DNA from: RGIG5612 sp045598285
GTDB taxonomy: Bacteria; Bacillota; Clostridia; Lachnospirales; Lachnospiraceae
Length of the DNA: 30,812 bases
Reading direction: 5' to 3'
NCBI GenBank assembly: GCA_045598285.1
Contig: JAZLLU010000021.1
Span: 1-30,812 of the forward strand
The position numbers and the translations under genes were made by a program. Under the pieces are notes generated by a model. It was not told where the DNA came from. It searched no databases and saw only the letters and a program-made list of their open reading frames with translations. Shown here in pieces: positions 8,807-18,626 of the stretch; within the stretch, counting starts at the first letter, position 1, and every line of letters starts with the position of its first letter.

Positions 8807-9424
8807 ATGACAAAAATAGAAGTACTAAGAGTAGGATTTTTAGAGACAAATTGTTATCTTGTTTACGATGATGAAATAAAAGAAACGCTAATCGTAGACC
8901 CAGGAGATAATGCAAACTTTATTTCAGAACAAGTAGAAAAGTTAGAACTTAAACCGGTTGCAATATTTTTAACGCACGGACATGTGGATCATATCTTGGC
9001 AGTTGATGACTTAAGAGAAAAATATAACTTACCAGTTTATGTTCAAGAAGCAGAAATTCCTATGCTTATTGATGGAAATTTTAATTTAGGACAAATTAGA
9101 GTTTCTATAACTGATAAAGATCATGTGATAAAAGGCGAAGAGACAATAAATATTTCCAAAATGACAATAAAAGCCTTTGCAACACCAGGTCATACACCGG
9201 GTGGAGGATGCTTTTACTTCCCAGAAGCTGGCTTTGTTCTATCAGGTGATACAATGTTTAAGTATAGTTGGGGAAGAACAGACTTCCCAGGAGGCAATGA
9301 ACTTTTGTTAATGGAATCAATCAGAACAAAACTTTTGCCGCTTCCAGAAGAAACAATAGTTTATCCGGGACATGAAAGCGCAACAATAATAAGAGATGAA
9401 AGAAAAATTCATAATTATAGATAG
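8807..9424 (+). CDS. MBL-fold metallohydrolase, glyoxalase II-like
   Basis: The 205-residue protein is a compact metallo-beta-lactamase fold hydrolase. The metal-binding motif THGHVDH is at 56-62. Later ligands are seen in ATPGHTPGG, LSGDTMF and YPGHE. Such proteins are usually annotated as hydroxyacylglutathione hydrolase or YcbL-like thioesterases. The substrate here is not known, and the glutathione-specific C-terminal domain is missing. I place the start at ATG 8807, with GTGGGTG just upstream, rather than at an in-frame TTG at 8783 that would overlap rel. The gene sits between rel and hisS, a neighbourhood frequently seen in Clostridia, in one transcript with both. Confidence 0.88.
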   Translation: MTKIEVLRVGFLETNCYLVYDDEIKETLIVDPGDNANFISEQVEKLELKPVAIFLTHGHVDHILAVDDLREKYNLPVYVQEAEIPMLIDGNFNLGQIRVSITDKDHVIKGEETINISKMTIKAFATPGHTPGGGCFYFPEAGFVLSGDTMFKYSWGRTDFPGGNELLLMESIRTKLLPLPEETIVYPGHESATIIRDERKIHNYR

Positions 9425-9436
9425 TGAGGAAATTTT

Positions 9437-10687
9437 ATGATTACACAAGCTCCTAGAGGTACCGCAGATTGGTACGGAGAAGATATGTTCAAAAGAGAAA
9501 TTATCGAAGACATCTGTTTTGGCATTGCTGAAAATTATAATATTAAGCAAATCCAAACACCTATTTTTGAACACACAGTTTTATTTGCACGTGGAGTAGG
9601 CGAGACTACAGACGTTGTTCAAAAAGAGATGTACACATTTGAAGATAAAAGTGGTAGAAGTATTACTCTTAAGCCAGAAGGTACAGCCGGAGTAATAAGA
9701 GCTTTCTTAGAGCATGGTATGCAACAAGATGTAGGAATTTCAAAGTTTTGCTATGTTACGCCAGCTTTTAGATATGAAAAACCACAAAGTGGACGTCTTC
9801 GCCAGCATCACCAATTTGGAGTTGAGTATGTAGGAAGCGAAAGCCCACTTGTAGAAGTTGAACTTATTAATCTTGTTACAAAAATTGTTGAGCAAGTAGG
9901 ATTAAAAGATTTTGAAGTTCATATTAATTCAATTGGATGTCCTGAGTGTAGAAAAGAATATAATAAGGCTTTATTAGAATATTTAAATGCACATAAAGAT
10001 AAACTTTGCAAAACATGTCAGGAAAGAATGGAGAAGAACCCTCTTAGAGTAATTGATTGTAAGAACGAAGAGTGTAAGGAAATTGTAAAAGATGCACCAC
10101 GTACAATCGATTATCTTTGTGACGATTGTAAAACTCATTTTGAAGAACTTAAAAAACTTTTAGATGAAGTAGGAATAAAATATAGTATTGATACAGGTAT
10201 CGTAAGAGGTTTAGATTACTACACGAAAACAGTTTTCGAATTTGTTGATAAAGATGAATTAACTCTTTGCGGTGGTGGTCGCTACGATAATCTTGTTAAA
10301 GAGATAGATGGAAAACTTTCTTTGCCGGCAGCAGGATTTGGAATGGGATTAGAAAGATTAATTTATTTCTTAGATAAACAAGGCGTAGATTTAGGCGAGA
10401 TGATTTATCCAGATATTTATATCGGAATGATAGGAGACGTTAAGGCCAAAGCTTACAAAGTTGTAGAAGATTTAAGAGACCAAGGTTTTATCGTTGAAAC
10501 AGATTATTTAGATAAATCAGTAAAAGCCCAGATGAAATATGCAAATAAAATAAATGCTGCATATGTAGTAATTTTAGGCGAAGACGAAATTAACGAAGAA
10601 AAAGTAAAAGTTAAAAACATGGAAACAAGCGAAGAAGTGGAATGCCCGCTTGATGAAATCGCTGATGTTTTAATCAAAGGAGAGTAA
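9437..10687 (+). CDS. hisS: Histidyl-tRNA synthetase
   Basis: HisRS charges tRNA-His with histidine. The 416-residue class II enzyme has an N-terminal PRGTADWYGED, motif 2 around the sequence PAFRYEKPQSGRLRQHHQF, the histidine A motif RGLDYYTKTVFEF and the motif 3 region AAGFGMGLERL. The anticodon-binding domain occupies about 325-416. The insertion domain is cysteine-rich (CPEC, CKTC, CKNEEC, CDDC), consistent with a structural zinc site in clostridial HisRS. This last point is inference. It starts 12 bases after the previous gene with GTGAGGA upstream. hisS-aspS adjacency is a conserved Firmicute pair. Confidence 0.96.
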   Translation: MITQAPRGTADWYGEDMFKREIIEDICFGIAENYNIKQIQTPIFEHTVLFARGVGETTDVVQKEMYTFEDKSGRSITLKPEGTAGVIRAFLEHGMQQDVGISKFCYVTPAFRYEKPQSGRLRQHHQFGVEYVGSESPLVEVELINLVTKIVEQVGLKDFEVHINSIGCPECRKEYNKALLEYLNAHKDKLCKTCQERMEKNPLRVIDCKNEECKEIVKDAPRTIDYLCDDCKTHFEELKKLLDEVGIKYSIDTGIVRGLDYYTKTVFEFVDKDELTLCGGGRYDNLVKEIDGKLSLPAAGFGMGLERLIYFLDKQGVDLGEMIYPDIYIGMIGDVKAKAYKVVEDLRDQGFIVETDYLDKSVKAQMKYANKINAAYVVILGEDEINEEKVKVKNMETSEEVECPLDEIADVLIKGE

Positions 10688-10693
10688 TAAAAA

Positions 10694-12487
10694 ATGGCTG
10701 AATTAATGAGTGGTTATACTAGAAGCCACAGATGTACTGAAGTTAGTAATGAACAAATCGGACAAAGCGTAACTCTTATGGGATGGGTAAATCGTCGCCG
10801 TAACTTAGGAAGTTTAATCTTTGTTGACCTAAGAGATAGAAGTGGACTTATTCAGGTTCTTTTTGACGAAGACAATATTGGAGCAGAAGGATATGAAAAA
10901 GCCGGAACCTTAAGAAATGAATTTGTTATCGCAGTTCGTGGCCTCGTTCAAAAAAGAGACGGTGCAGTTAATGAAAACTTAAAGACAGGTGATATTGAAG
11001 TTAAAGCATTAGAACTTCGTATCCTAAGCGAATCATTAACACCACCTTTCCATATTGAAGAAGATACACAAACAAAGGATGAGTTAAGACTTAAATATCG
11101 TTACTTAGATCTTCGCCGTCCTGACCTTCAAAGAAAGATTATGTTTAGAAGCAAGGTAGCGCAAAGCGTAAGAAATTTCTTATCTGGTGAAGGATTCTTA
11201 GAGATTGAAACACCTATGCTTTGTAAGAGTACACCTGAAGGTGCAAGAGACTACCTCGTTCCTAGCCGTGTACATCCAGGAAGTTTTTATGCACTCCCAC
11301 AATCTCCACAGCTATTTAAGCAACTTCTTATGTGCGCAGGATATGACAGATATTATCAAATAGCTAGATGCTTTAGAGATGAAGATTTAAGAGCAGACCG
11401 TCAGCCAGAATTTACTCAAATAGATATGGAATTTTCTTTCGCTAATGCTGACACAGTAATGGAAACAAACGAAAGACTTATTGCACATGTATTTAAGGAT
11501 GTTATGGATATGGATGTACAACTTCCTATTCCGAGAATGACATGGCAAGAAGCTATGGATAGATTTGGCAGCGATAAACCTGATACTCGTTTTGAGATGG
11601 AGCTTGTTGATGTAACAAAAGCTGTTGAAAATTGTGGCTTTAGTGTATTTAGTGAGCCAGCAAAAAAAGAAGGTTCATCTGTTCGGGGTATTACAGTAAA
11701 AGGTGGAGTTGATATGCCACGTAAGAAAATTGATGCATTAGTAGACTTTGTTAAAGACTATGGTGCGAAAGGATTAGCATACCTTGGAATAAATGAAGAC
11801 GGAACATATAAGAGCTCATTTGCAAAATTTATGAGCGAAGAAGAAATAAAAAATCTTTTAGAAGAAATGGATGCAAACTCAGGAGATATTTGCTTCTTTG
11901 CTGCTGATGTAGATAAGGTAGTTTATGCCAGCCTTGGTGCATTAAGACTTAAACTCGGGGCAGATTTAGGACTTATTGACGAAGATAAATTCAACTTCCT
12001 TTGGGTAACAGAATTCCCACTTTTAGAGTATTCAGAAGAACAAGATAGATGGGTAGCAATGCATCATCCATTTACTATGCCACTTGAAAGCGATGTTTGC
12101 TATTTAGACTCAGAACCTTGGAAGGCTAGGGCAGCAGCTTATGATATTGTACTTAACGGTGTAGAATTAGGCGGCGGAAGTGAACGTATTTATAATCCAG
12201 AAATTCAAGAAAAGATGTTTGCTGCTTTAGGATTTACTAAAGAAGAAGCTTATGACAGATTTGGATTCTTACTTGATGCATTTAAGTATGGCGTTCCACC
12301 ACATGCTGGATTAGCTTACGGATTTGACCGTATGGTTATGCTTATGACTAAGTCAGAAAGTATAAGGGATGTTATCGCATTTCCAAAGGTTAAAGATGCA
12401 AGTTGTCTTATGACAGGAGCACCAGGATTAGTAGAAGAAAAACAATTAGATGAATTAGAACTAAAGTTAGATCTTAAGGAAGAATAA
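10694..12487 (+). CDS. aspS: Aspartyl-tRNA synthetase
   Basis: AspRS charges tRNA-Asp. The 597-residue length and layout are those of the bacterial type: an N-terminal OB-fold anticodon domain (1-110, MGWVNRRRNLGSLIFVDLRD), class II motif 1 near FLEIETPML, motif 2 around YQIARCFRDEDLRADRQPEF, the bacterial GAD insertion (about 285-420) and motif 3 GLAYGFDRM. The ribosome site AAAGGAG at 10677-10683 lies in the end of hisS, 6 bases separate the genes, and the stop overlaps aroC by one base. CGT and ATC codons are more frequent here than in neighbouring genes, which fits high expression. Whether it is discriminating or also charges tRNA-Asn cannot be told from this window. Confidence 0.96.
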   Translation: MAELMSGYTRSHRCTEVSNEQIGQSVTLMGWVNRRRNLGSLIFVDLRDRSGLIQVLFDEDNIGAEGYEKAGTLRNEFVIAVRGLVQKRDGAVNENLKTGDIEVKALELRILSESLTPPFHIEEDTQTKDELRLKYRYLDLRRPDLQRKIMFRSKVAQSVRNFLSGEGFLEIETPMLCKSTPEGARDYLVPSRVHPGSFYALPQSPQLFKQLLMCAGYDRYYQIARCFRDEDLRADRQPEFTQIDMEFSFANADTVMETNERLIAHVFKDVMDMDVQLPIPRMTWQEAMDRFGSDKPDTRFEMELVDVTKAVENCGFSVFSEPAKKEGSSVRGITVKGGVDMPRKKIDALVDFVKDYGAKGLAYLGINEDGTYKSSFAKFMSEEEIKNLLEEMDANSGDICFFAADVDKVVYASLGALRLKLGADLGLIDEDKFNFLWVTEFPLLEYSEEQDRWVAMHHPFTMPLESDVCYLDSEPWKARAAAYDIVLNGVELGGGSERIYNPEIQEKMFAALGFTKEEAYDRFGFLLDAFKYGVPPHAGLAYGFDRMVMLMTKSESIRDVIAFPKVKDASCLMTGAPGLVEEKQLDELELKLDLKEE

Positions 12488-13450
12488 TGGCAGGAAATTC
12501 ATTTGGTAAAAATTTTATAGTTACTTCATGGGGCGAATCACATGGCGAATATATCGGAGCCGTAGTTGATGGGTGCCCAGCAGGATTGGACCTTAAAGAA
12601 GAAGACTTTTCCTTGATGATGCAAAGAAGAAGTCCAAAACATAGATCTGAGCCTGATACAGTAAAGATTCTTTCGGGAGTTTTTGAAGGAAAAACTACTG
12701 GAATGCCAATCTCTTTGGTTATTAAAAACGAAGACGTAAATAGCGAGCCATATGAAGAATTAAAAGACGTTTATCGACCAGGAAGCGCAGACCTTACTTA
12801 CGAAGAAAAGTACGGTATAAGGGATTATAAGGGCGCAGGAAGAAGTTCTGGAAGAGAAACTGCTATGAGAGTGGCAGCAGGAGTCATTGCCTTAAAAATA
12901 TTAGATAAAATTGGCGTAAAAATTGAAAGTAAAGTAGCCGTTCTTCAAGGAATTCCTGAAAATGATTCAATAGGCGGAAGCGTAAAGATTAAGGTTATTG
13001 GAACACCAAAAGGTTTAGGAGAGCCGGTTTTTGAAAAGTTGGATGCGAACCTAGCTAAAGCGCTTATGAGTATAGGCGGAGTAAAAGCAGTTGAGATTGG
13101 CGCTGGAGTAGAAAGTTCAAAGATGATGGGCTCAGAATCTAATGATGAATATATTATTAAAGATTCGCAAATAAAGAAAAAGACTAATAACGCAGGCGGA
13201 ATTTTAGGTGGAATAAGTGATGGCGATGACATTGATATAAAAGTTCACTTTAAGCCGACACCTTCAATTTCAAGATATCAAAACACAGTTAACAAAAACA
13301 AAGAAGAAATTGAATTTTCGGCAAAAGGAAGATTTGATTCATGTATCGCCCCTAGAGGCGCAGTGGTAGCAGAAGCTATGGTAGCACTAACTTTAGTAGA
13401 TGCACTTTTTGAAAACATGCATTCTAAGATAGAAGGTCTGGTTAAGTTTT

Positions 13451-13458
<8 letters not shown>
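12487..13458 (+). CDS. aroC: Divergent chorismate synthase homologue (AroC-like)
   Basis: Chorismate synthase converts EPSP to chorismate using reduced FMN, the last shikimate-pathway step. The fold is clear: WGESHG with the first catalytic histidine at H19, the GRSSGRETAMRVAAG signature, GLGEPVFEKLDA, ALMSIGGVKAVEIG and NNAGGILGGISDG. It is unusual in three ways. The protein has 323 residues against the usual 350-390. About 34 residues are missing between VKIESKV and NDSIGG, where family members carry the PFFCPDPD-type segment. The second invariant histidine, normally in RPGHAD or RPSHAD, is Ser100 (RPGSAD). GRHDPC is also changed to GRFDSC. All changes are in frame, with no frameshift. The gene overlaps aspS by one base and tgt by eight, so translation is maintained. 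Activity as chorismate synthase is uncertain. Confidence 0.85.
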
Positions 13459-14587
<1,129 letters not shown>

Positions 14588-14608
14588 ACCCCTTATGGAG
14601 GAGAAAAC

Positions 14609-15205
14609 ATGTTATTAACAAACTTATTTTTATTCGGTTGTGCTGGTACACAGGCTACAGAAGCTGCTACAGAAGCTGCAAATAATGTGAATAACACAGG
14701 TGGATGCTTTGGTTCAGAGCCGGGTGGTTCTTGGATGATAATTATCTATGTTGTTATATTTGCAGCTTTCATTTATTTCTTGATGATTAGACCTTCAAGA
14801 AAACAAAAGAAAGAGCAAGAAGCTCGTATGGGCGGAATGGAGCCAGGTGATAGCGTACTTACAACAAGCGGATTTTATGGAACAATCGTTGCAATCAACG
14901 GTGATACAGTTATCGTAGAATTTGGTAACAATAAAAACTGCCGTATTCCTATGGCTAAACAAGCTATTTCACAAGTTGAAAAAGCTAACGCTGCCGCAGC
15001 AGTAGCTGCAGCACCAGCAGCTGCCGAAGGCGGAATTAAGAAGTTCTTCGGAAGGAAGAAAAAACTTGAAGAAGCAGCTGAAGAGATGGTAGCAACAGAA
15101 GCACCTGCAGAAACACCAGCAGAAGCTACTACAGAAACACCTGCAGAAGCTACTACAGAATCATCATCTGAGTCATCTACTGATGGCCCTACTGATGCTG
15201 AGTAA
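14609..15205 (+). CDS. yajC: Preprotein translocase subunit YajC
   Basis: YajC is the small single-span partner of SecDF in protein export. Residues 42-60 form the transmembrane helix (from WMIIIYVV), followed at once by the basic RPSRKQKK signature and the YajC beta domain (about 72-125: GDSVLTTSGFYGTIVAI, VEFGNNKNCRIP). The 198 residues are about twice the usual 85-115. The extra length is a 41-residue N-terminal extension rich in Thr, Ala and Asn, and a 70-residue low-complexity Ala/Glu/Thr/Pro tail. The N-terminal LFGC resembles a lipobox but lacks the basic n-region, so I do not call a lipoprotein. GGAGGAG at 14597-14603 is a strong ribosome site. secD and secF do not follow. A terminator and serC do. 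Confidence 0.93.
   Translation: MLLTNLFLFGCAGTQATEAATEAANNVNNTGGCFGSEPGGSWMIIIYVVIFAAFIYFLMIRPSRKQKKEQEARMGGMEPGDSVLTTSGFYGTIVAINGDTVIVEFGNNKNCRIPMAKQAISQVEKANAAAAVAAAPAAAEGGIKKFFGRKKKLEEAAEEMVATEAPAETPAEATTETPAEATTESSSESSTDGPTDAE
15113..15160 (+). repeat. 24-base tandem repeat in the yajC tail
   Basis: Two copies (15113-15136 and 15137-15160) differ at one base and each encode TPAEATTE. A shorter degenerate unit precedes them. The copy number is likely to vary between strains, changing the length of the disordered YajC tail. Confidence 0.85.
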
Positions 15206-15225
15206 TTACTAGTAAAGAGTACTTT

Positions 15226-15256
15226 AGGGCCGGGAAATAAAACCCCGGCCCTTTTT
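15226..15256 (+). terminator. Intrinsic terminator after yajC
   Basis: A G+C-rich stem (15226-15234 with 15244-15252) and an 8-9 base loop are followed by five T residues. It ends the long upstream transcript. Only about 27 bases separate it from the serC start, and no promoter is visible between them. Confidence 0.92.
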
Positions 15257-15283
15257 ATATTTAAAAAAGAAAGAGGTATAAAA

Positions 15284-16363
15284 ATGGCAAGAGTTTATAA
15301 TTTTGCAGCGGGACCTGCAACACTCCCAGAGGAAGTATTAAAAGAAGCAGCTAATGAAATGCTAGATTACAATGGTCTTGGTATATCCGTAATGGAAATG
15401 TCCCATCGTAGTAAAGATTTTGAAAATATTATTTTTGGTGCAAAGCAAGACTTAAAAGACTTACTTAATATTCCTGATAATTATGAAATTTTATTTGTTC
15501 AAGGTGGAGCTTCCCAACAATTTGCCGCAGTACCTTTAAACCTTATGAAGAACAAGGTTGCAGATTATATCGTAACTGGTCAATGGGCGAAGAAAGCTTA
15601 TCAAGAAGCTGTTCTTTTTGGCACAGCAAACAAAATTGCAACTAGTGAAGATAAAACATTCACATATATTCCAGATTGCTCAGACCTTCCTATTAGCGAA
15701 AACGCTGACTACGTGTATATATGTGAAAACAATACTATCTATGGAACAAAGTTTAAGACTCTTCCAAATACGAAAGGGAAATTATTAGTAGCAGATCAAA
15801 GTTCTATGTTCCTTTCCGAACCATGTGACGTTTCTAAGTATGGTCTTATATTTGCTGGCGCTCAAAAAAATATTGGCCCAGCTGGAGTAGTAGTTGTTAT
15901 TATTAGAAAAGACTTAATAACTGATGATGTGTTAGAAGGCACACCAACAATGCTTAAATATAAAACCCAAGCGGATAATGATTCTTTATATAACACACCT
16001 AATGCTTACGGAATTTATATTTGCGGAAAAGTGTTTAAGTGGCTTAAGACAAATGGCGGTTTAGAAGTTATGAAAGAGAAAAATGAAAAAAAGGCTAATC
16101 TTCTTTATGACTTCTTAGATCAAAGCAAATTATTTAAGAGCCCGGTAGAAAAAGATTCTAGGTCATTAATGAATGTTCCTTTTGTAACAGGCAACGAAGA
16201 ACTAGATAAGAAGTTCATTGCAGAATCTAAAGCGGCAGGTCTTATTCAGCTTAAAGGGCATAGAACTGTTGGTGGCATGCGAGCTTCTATTTACAACGCG
16301 ATGCCATACGAAGGCGTAGCTAAGCTAGTAGAGTTTATGGATAACTTTGAGAAGAATAATTAA
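15284..16363 (+). CDS. serC: Phosphoserine aminotransferase
   Basis: SerC transfers an amino group from glutamate to 3-phosphohydroxypyruvate, giving phosphoserine, the second step of serine synthesis. The 359-residue class V aminotransferase opens with the typical YNFAAGPATLPEEV, shows FVQGGASQQF in the phosphate-binding part, and has the PLP lysine K195 in AGAQKNIGPAG. The C-terminal GHRTVGGMRASIYNAMP is diagnostic. AGAGG upstream of the ATG is the ribosome site. It pairs with serA downstream. The two genes are separated by an unusual hairpin element. No serB-type phosphatase is seen nearby. Confidence 0.96.
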   Translation: MARVYNFAAGPATLPEEVLKEAANEMLDYNGLGISVMEMSHRSKDFENIIFGAKQDLKDLLNIPDNYEILFVQGGASQQFAAVPLNLMKNKVADYIVTGQWAKKAYQEAVLFGTANKIATSEDKTFTYIPDCSDLPISENADYVYICENNTIYGTKFKTLPNTKGKLLVADQSSMFLSEPCDVSKYGLIFAGAQKNIGPAGVVVVIIRKDLITDDVLEGTPTMLKYKTQADNDSLYNTPNAYGIYICGKVFKWLKTNGGLEVMKEKNEKKANLLYDFLDQSKLFKSPVEKDSRSLMNVPFVTGNEELDKKFIAESKAAGLIQLKGHRTVGGMRASIYNAMPYEGVAKLVEFMDNFEKNN

Positions 16364-16462
16364 TGTTCTTCGCTCCCGCAGGACATCTCCCATACTTCGC
16401 TGGTGCCCCCCGAAAAGGGTCCCCCCAGCTCGTATGGTGCCCTCCTGCTCGCGCGCAGAACA
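16364..16462. repeat. G+C-rich imperfect palindrome between serC and serA
   Basis: The 99 bases between the serC stop and the serA ribosome site fold on themselves. The arms are TGTTCT/AGAACA (16364-16369/16457-16462), GCAGGA/TCCTGC (16378-16383/16443-16448), CCATAC/GTATGG (16390-16395/16432-16437), GCTGG/CCAGC (16399-16403/16425-16429) and CCC/GGG (16409-16411/16417-16419), with small internal loops. It begins directly after the stop codon and is visibly far richer in G+C than anything around it. There is no T-tract, so it is not a simple terminator. A REP/MITE-like insertion or a structured RNA that stabilises or separates the serC and serA messages are the main options. Confidence 0.75.
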
Positions 16463-16481
16463 CAAATAATAGGAGAAAGAT

Positions 16482-17624
16482 ATGTATAAGTATAAATGTT
16501 TAAATCCAATAGCAAAAATAGGGCTAAATAATTTTCCAGACACTTATGAAAAAGTAGAAGAAAACGAAAGCGCAGATGTAATCTTAGTTAGAAGTGCTGC
16601 GATGCATGAGATGGCTTTTGATAAAAATCTTAAAGCAATCGCTAGAGCGGGAGCGGGAGTAAATAATATTCCGTTAGAAAGATGCGCAAAAGAAGGAATA
16701 GTAGTTTTTAATACACCAGGCGCAAATGCTAATGGCGTTAAAGAATTATTTATCTTTGCAGCAATAGCAGGAATTAGAGATATTATTGGCGGTGTAGAAT
16801 GGACAAAGAATCAAGGCGCTTCTGAAACCATCGCAGAAGATACAGAAAAAGAAAAGAAAAAGTTTGTAGGAAATGAACTTCTAGGGAAAAACCTAGGCGT
16901 TTTAGGTCTTGGCGCAATAGGAGCAAAGGTTGCTAACGTAGCAGTAGATTTGGGAATGAATGTTTTGGGATTTGATGCATTCTTAAATGATGCTATGAAA
17001 GCGAACTTAAATCCAGAGGTAAAAATTGCAAATAGTTTAGAAGAGGTGGCCGCATTTTCGAATCTTCTTACGATACATGTTCCGGCGTTAGCAGACACTA
17101 AGGGAATGATTAATAAAGACTTCTTAGCTAAAGCTAATGATGGGCTCGTAGTAATTAATTTAGCAAGAGATACTTTAGTAAATGCCGGCGATATGAATGA
17201 AGCATTAGAAAGTGGAAAGGTTAAAAAATATATTTGCGATTTCCCAACGGCGGACGGTGCAAAACTTCCTAACACAATTTTAATTCCACATTTAGGAGCA
17301 TCAACAGAAGAAAGCGAAGATAATTGTGCGATTATGGCTGTAAAAGAGATTGTAGATTTCTTAGAAAATGGAAATATAAAAAATAGCGTTAACTACCCAA
17401 ATGTTGACTTAGGAAAAAAGGAAGGCAAAAGACTTTCAATATGTTATGAGGGGATAAAAGATATTACTGACCTTACGAATTTGTTTAAAGAAAACGGCTT
17501 AACTATAAAAAATATGGCAGCTAATTCTAAAGGCGATTTTGGCTATGCACTTTTTGATTTCGAAGGCGATGCTGATATAGAAAAAATAGCGATGTCAGGA
17601 ATATTAAAATTAAGGTTATTATAG
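16482..17624 (+). CDS. serA: D-3-phosphoglycerate dehydrogenase
   Basis: SerA oxidises 3-phosphoglycerate to 3-phosphohydroxypyruvate with NAD, the first step of serine synthesis. The 380-residue protein has the D-isomer 2-hydroxyacid dehydrogenase fold. The substrate domain has IARAGAGVNNIP, the Rossmann core has GLGAIGAKVA, the catalytic arginine lies in NLARDTLV and the catalytic histidine in IPHLGASTEESEDN. The last 70 residues form a short ACT-like regulatory domain. The length is usual for clostridial SerA and lacks the long intervening domain of some others. AGGAG at 16471-16475 is 6 bases from the ATG and lies just outside the preceding hairpin. No clear terminator follows. Confidence 0.95.
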   Translation: MYKYKCLNPIAKIGLNNFPDTYEKVEENESADVILVRSAAMHEMAFDKNLKAIARAGAGVNNIPLERCAKEGIVVFNTPGANANGVKELFIFAAIAGIRDIIGGVEWTKNQGASETIAEDTEKEKKKFVGNELLGKNLGVLGLGAIGAKVANVAVDLGMNVLGFDAFLNDAMKANLNPEVKIANSLEEVAAFSNLLTIHVPALADTKGMINKDFLAKANDGLVVINLARDTLVNAGDMNEALESGKVKKYICDFPTADGAKLPNTILIPHLGASTEESEDNCAIMAVKEIVDFLENGNIKNSVNYPNVDLGKKEGKRLSICYEGIKDITDLTNLFKENGLTIKNMAANSKGDFGYALFDFEGDADIEKIAMSGILKLRLL

Positions 17625-17649
17625 CATCAAAAAGGACCATTGCTGGCAC

Positions 17650-17677
17650 TTGAAAAAGGGTATCTAAGTGATATAAT
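17650..17677 (+). promoter_or_regulatory. Promoter of the kce-like gene
   Basis: TTGAAA (17650-17655) and a perfect TATAAT (17672-17677) are separated by 16 bases, giving a leader of about 60 bases before the ATG at 17745. Confidence 0.75.
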
Positions 17678-17685
17678 AGTTAAGG

Positions 17686-17721
17686 AAATTTGATTTCAAA
17701 TTTTTAAATATTAAGCTTAAT
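17686..17721 (+). promoter_or_regulatory. Inverted repeats in the kce leader
   Basis: AAATTTG and CAAATTT (17686-17692/17697-17703) form a 7-bp hairpin near the predicted transcript start. A perfect 12-bp palindrome, ATTAAGCTTAAT, follows at 17710-17721. A 5' stabilising structure or an operator is possible. The sequence alone does not decide. Confidence 0.45.
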
Positions 17722-17744
17722 TTTTAAATTATTGGAGGGAAAAA

Positions 17745-18617
17745 ATGGCAGATTTAAAAGCATTGAAAAACAAAACAATCATTACTGTAGCTCCTACAGG
17801 CGCTTGGCCAAAGAAAGAAAATAACCCTAACGTTCCTATGGATCCAGAAGAGATCGCCCAGGACGTATATGAGTGCTGGAAAGCCGGTGCAGCTGTAGCC
17901 CATCTTCATATGAGAGATGAAAACGGAAACGGTGCTATGGATCCTGTTAGATTCAAAAAGACTGTTGAACTTATCAAAGCTCATGAAGATTGTGATATCG
18001 TTCTTAACCTTACAACATCAGGCGATATCCATGCTGATGATGAAATCCGTGTTGCTCATGTTAAAGAATTAAAACCAGAAATGGCTTCTTATGACTGCGG
18101 TTCTATGAACTGGTTAAACAGTGGATTATTTATCAACAGCCCTAAATTCCTTGAAGATTGTGGATACTTATTCCAGGAATTAAATGTTAAACCTGAAATC
18201 GAAGCTTTTGATCCTGGTATGATCGGAAACGCTGCATACTACATCAAAAAAGGCGTTCTTACAACTCCAGTTCATTTCCAATTCTGTATGGGTTGCGCAA
18301 ATGGTATCGCTGGTACAATGAAGACCCTTATCTTCATGAAAGAAGAAGCTGACAGATTAGTAGGATCAGAAAACTATACATGGTCATGCTTTGGTGTTGG
18401 ACATTCAGCTATGGAAATGCTCTATGGGGCAGTAGCACTTGGTGGACATATCCGTGTTGGTATGGAAGACAACGTTCTCTTCTCAAAAGGTGTTCTTGCT
18501 GAGAACAACGCTCAATTCGTTAAGAGAGCAGTAGAAGCAGTTAAATTATATGGCCGTGAGGTTGCTACTCCTGATGAAGCTCGTCAGTTATTAAATCTTG
18601 CTCCATACAACAAATAG
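17745..18617 (+). CDS. Beta-keto acid cleavage enzyme (BKACE/Kce family)
   Basis: This 290-residue protein belongs to the BKACE family (formerly DUF849), zinc enzymes that condense a beta-keto acid with acetyl-CoA to give acetoacetate and a CoA ester. The best-known member cleaves 3-keto-5-aminohexanoate in lysine fermentation. Zinc ligands H53 and H55 lie in AHLHMRD, and R237 and E241 in HIRVGMEDN. LNLTTSGD and EAFDPGM complete the usual active-site set. Other lysine-fermentation genes (kamA, kamDE, kdd) are absent, so the true substrate is open. The gene has its own promoter, a strong GGAGGG site, and codon use shifted to ATC, AAC, GGT and CGT compared with neighbours, indicating high expression. 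The zinc-ribbon gene follows within 10 bases. Confidence 0.85.
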   Translation: MADLKALKNKTIITVAPTGAWPKKENNPNVPMDPEEIAQDVYECWKAGAAVAHLHMRDENGNGAMDPVRFKKTVELIKAHEDCDIVLNLTTSGDIHADDEIRVAHVKELKPEMASYDCGSMNWLNSGLFINSPKFLEDCGYLFQELNVKPEIEAFDPGMIGNAAYYIKKGVLTTPVHFQFCMGCANGIAGTMKTLIFMKEEADRLVGSENYTWSCFGVGHSAMEMLYGAVALGGHIRVGMEDNVLFSKGVLAENNAQFVKRAVEAVKLYGREVATPDEARQLLNLAPYNK

Positions 18618-18626
18618 GATAAGCAT

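Noticed and set aside
12900..12990. Frameshift or assembly error explaining the short AroC
   Set aside because: Both flanks stay in the same frame with family-like sequence on either side. An in-frame deletion of about 34 codons is the simpler reading.
14609..14641. YajC as a lipoprotein because of LFGC
   Set aside because: The n-region has no Lys or Arg and the true membrane helix lies at residues 42-60, so a signal peptidase II site is unlikely.
17625..17650. A terminator after serA
   Set aside because: No stem with adequate pairing is visible before the kce promoter, so I did not call one.
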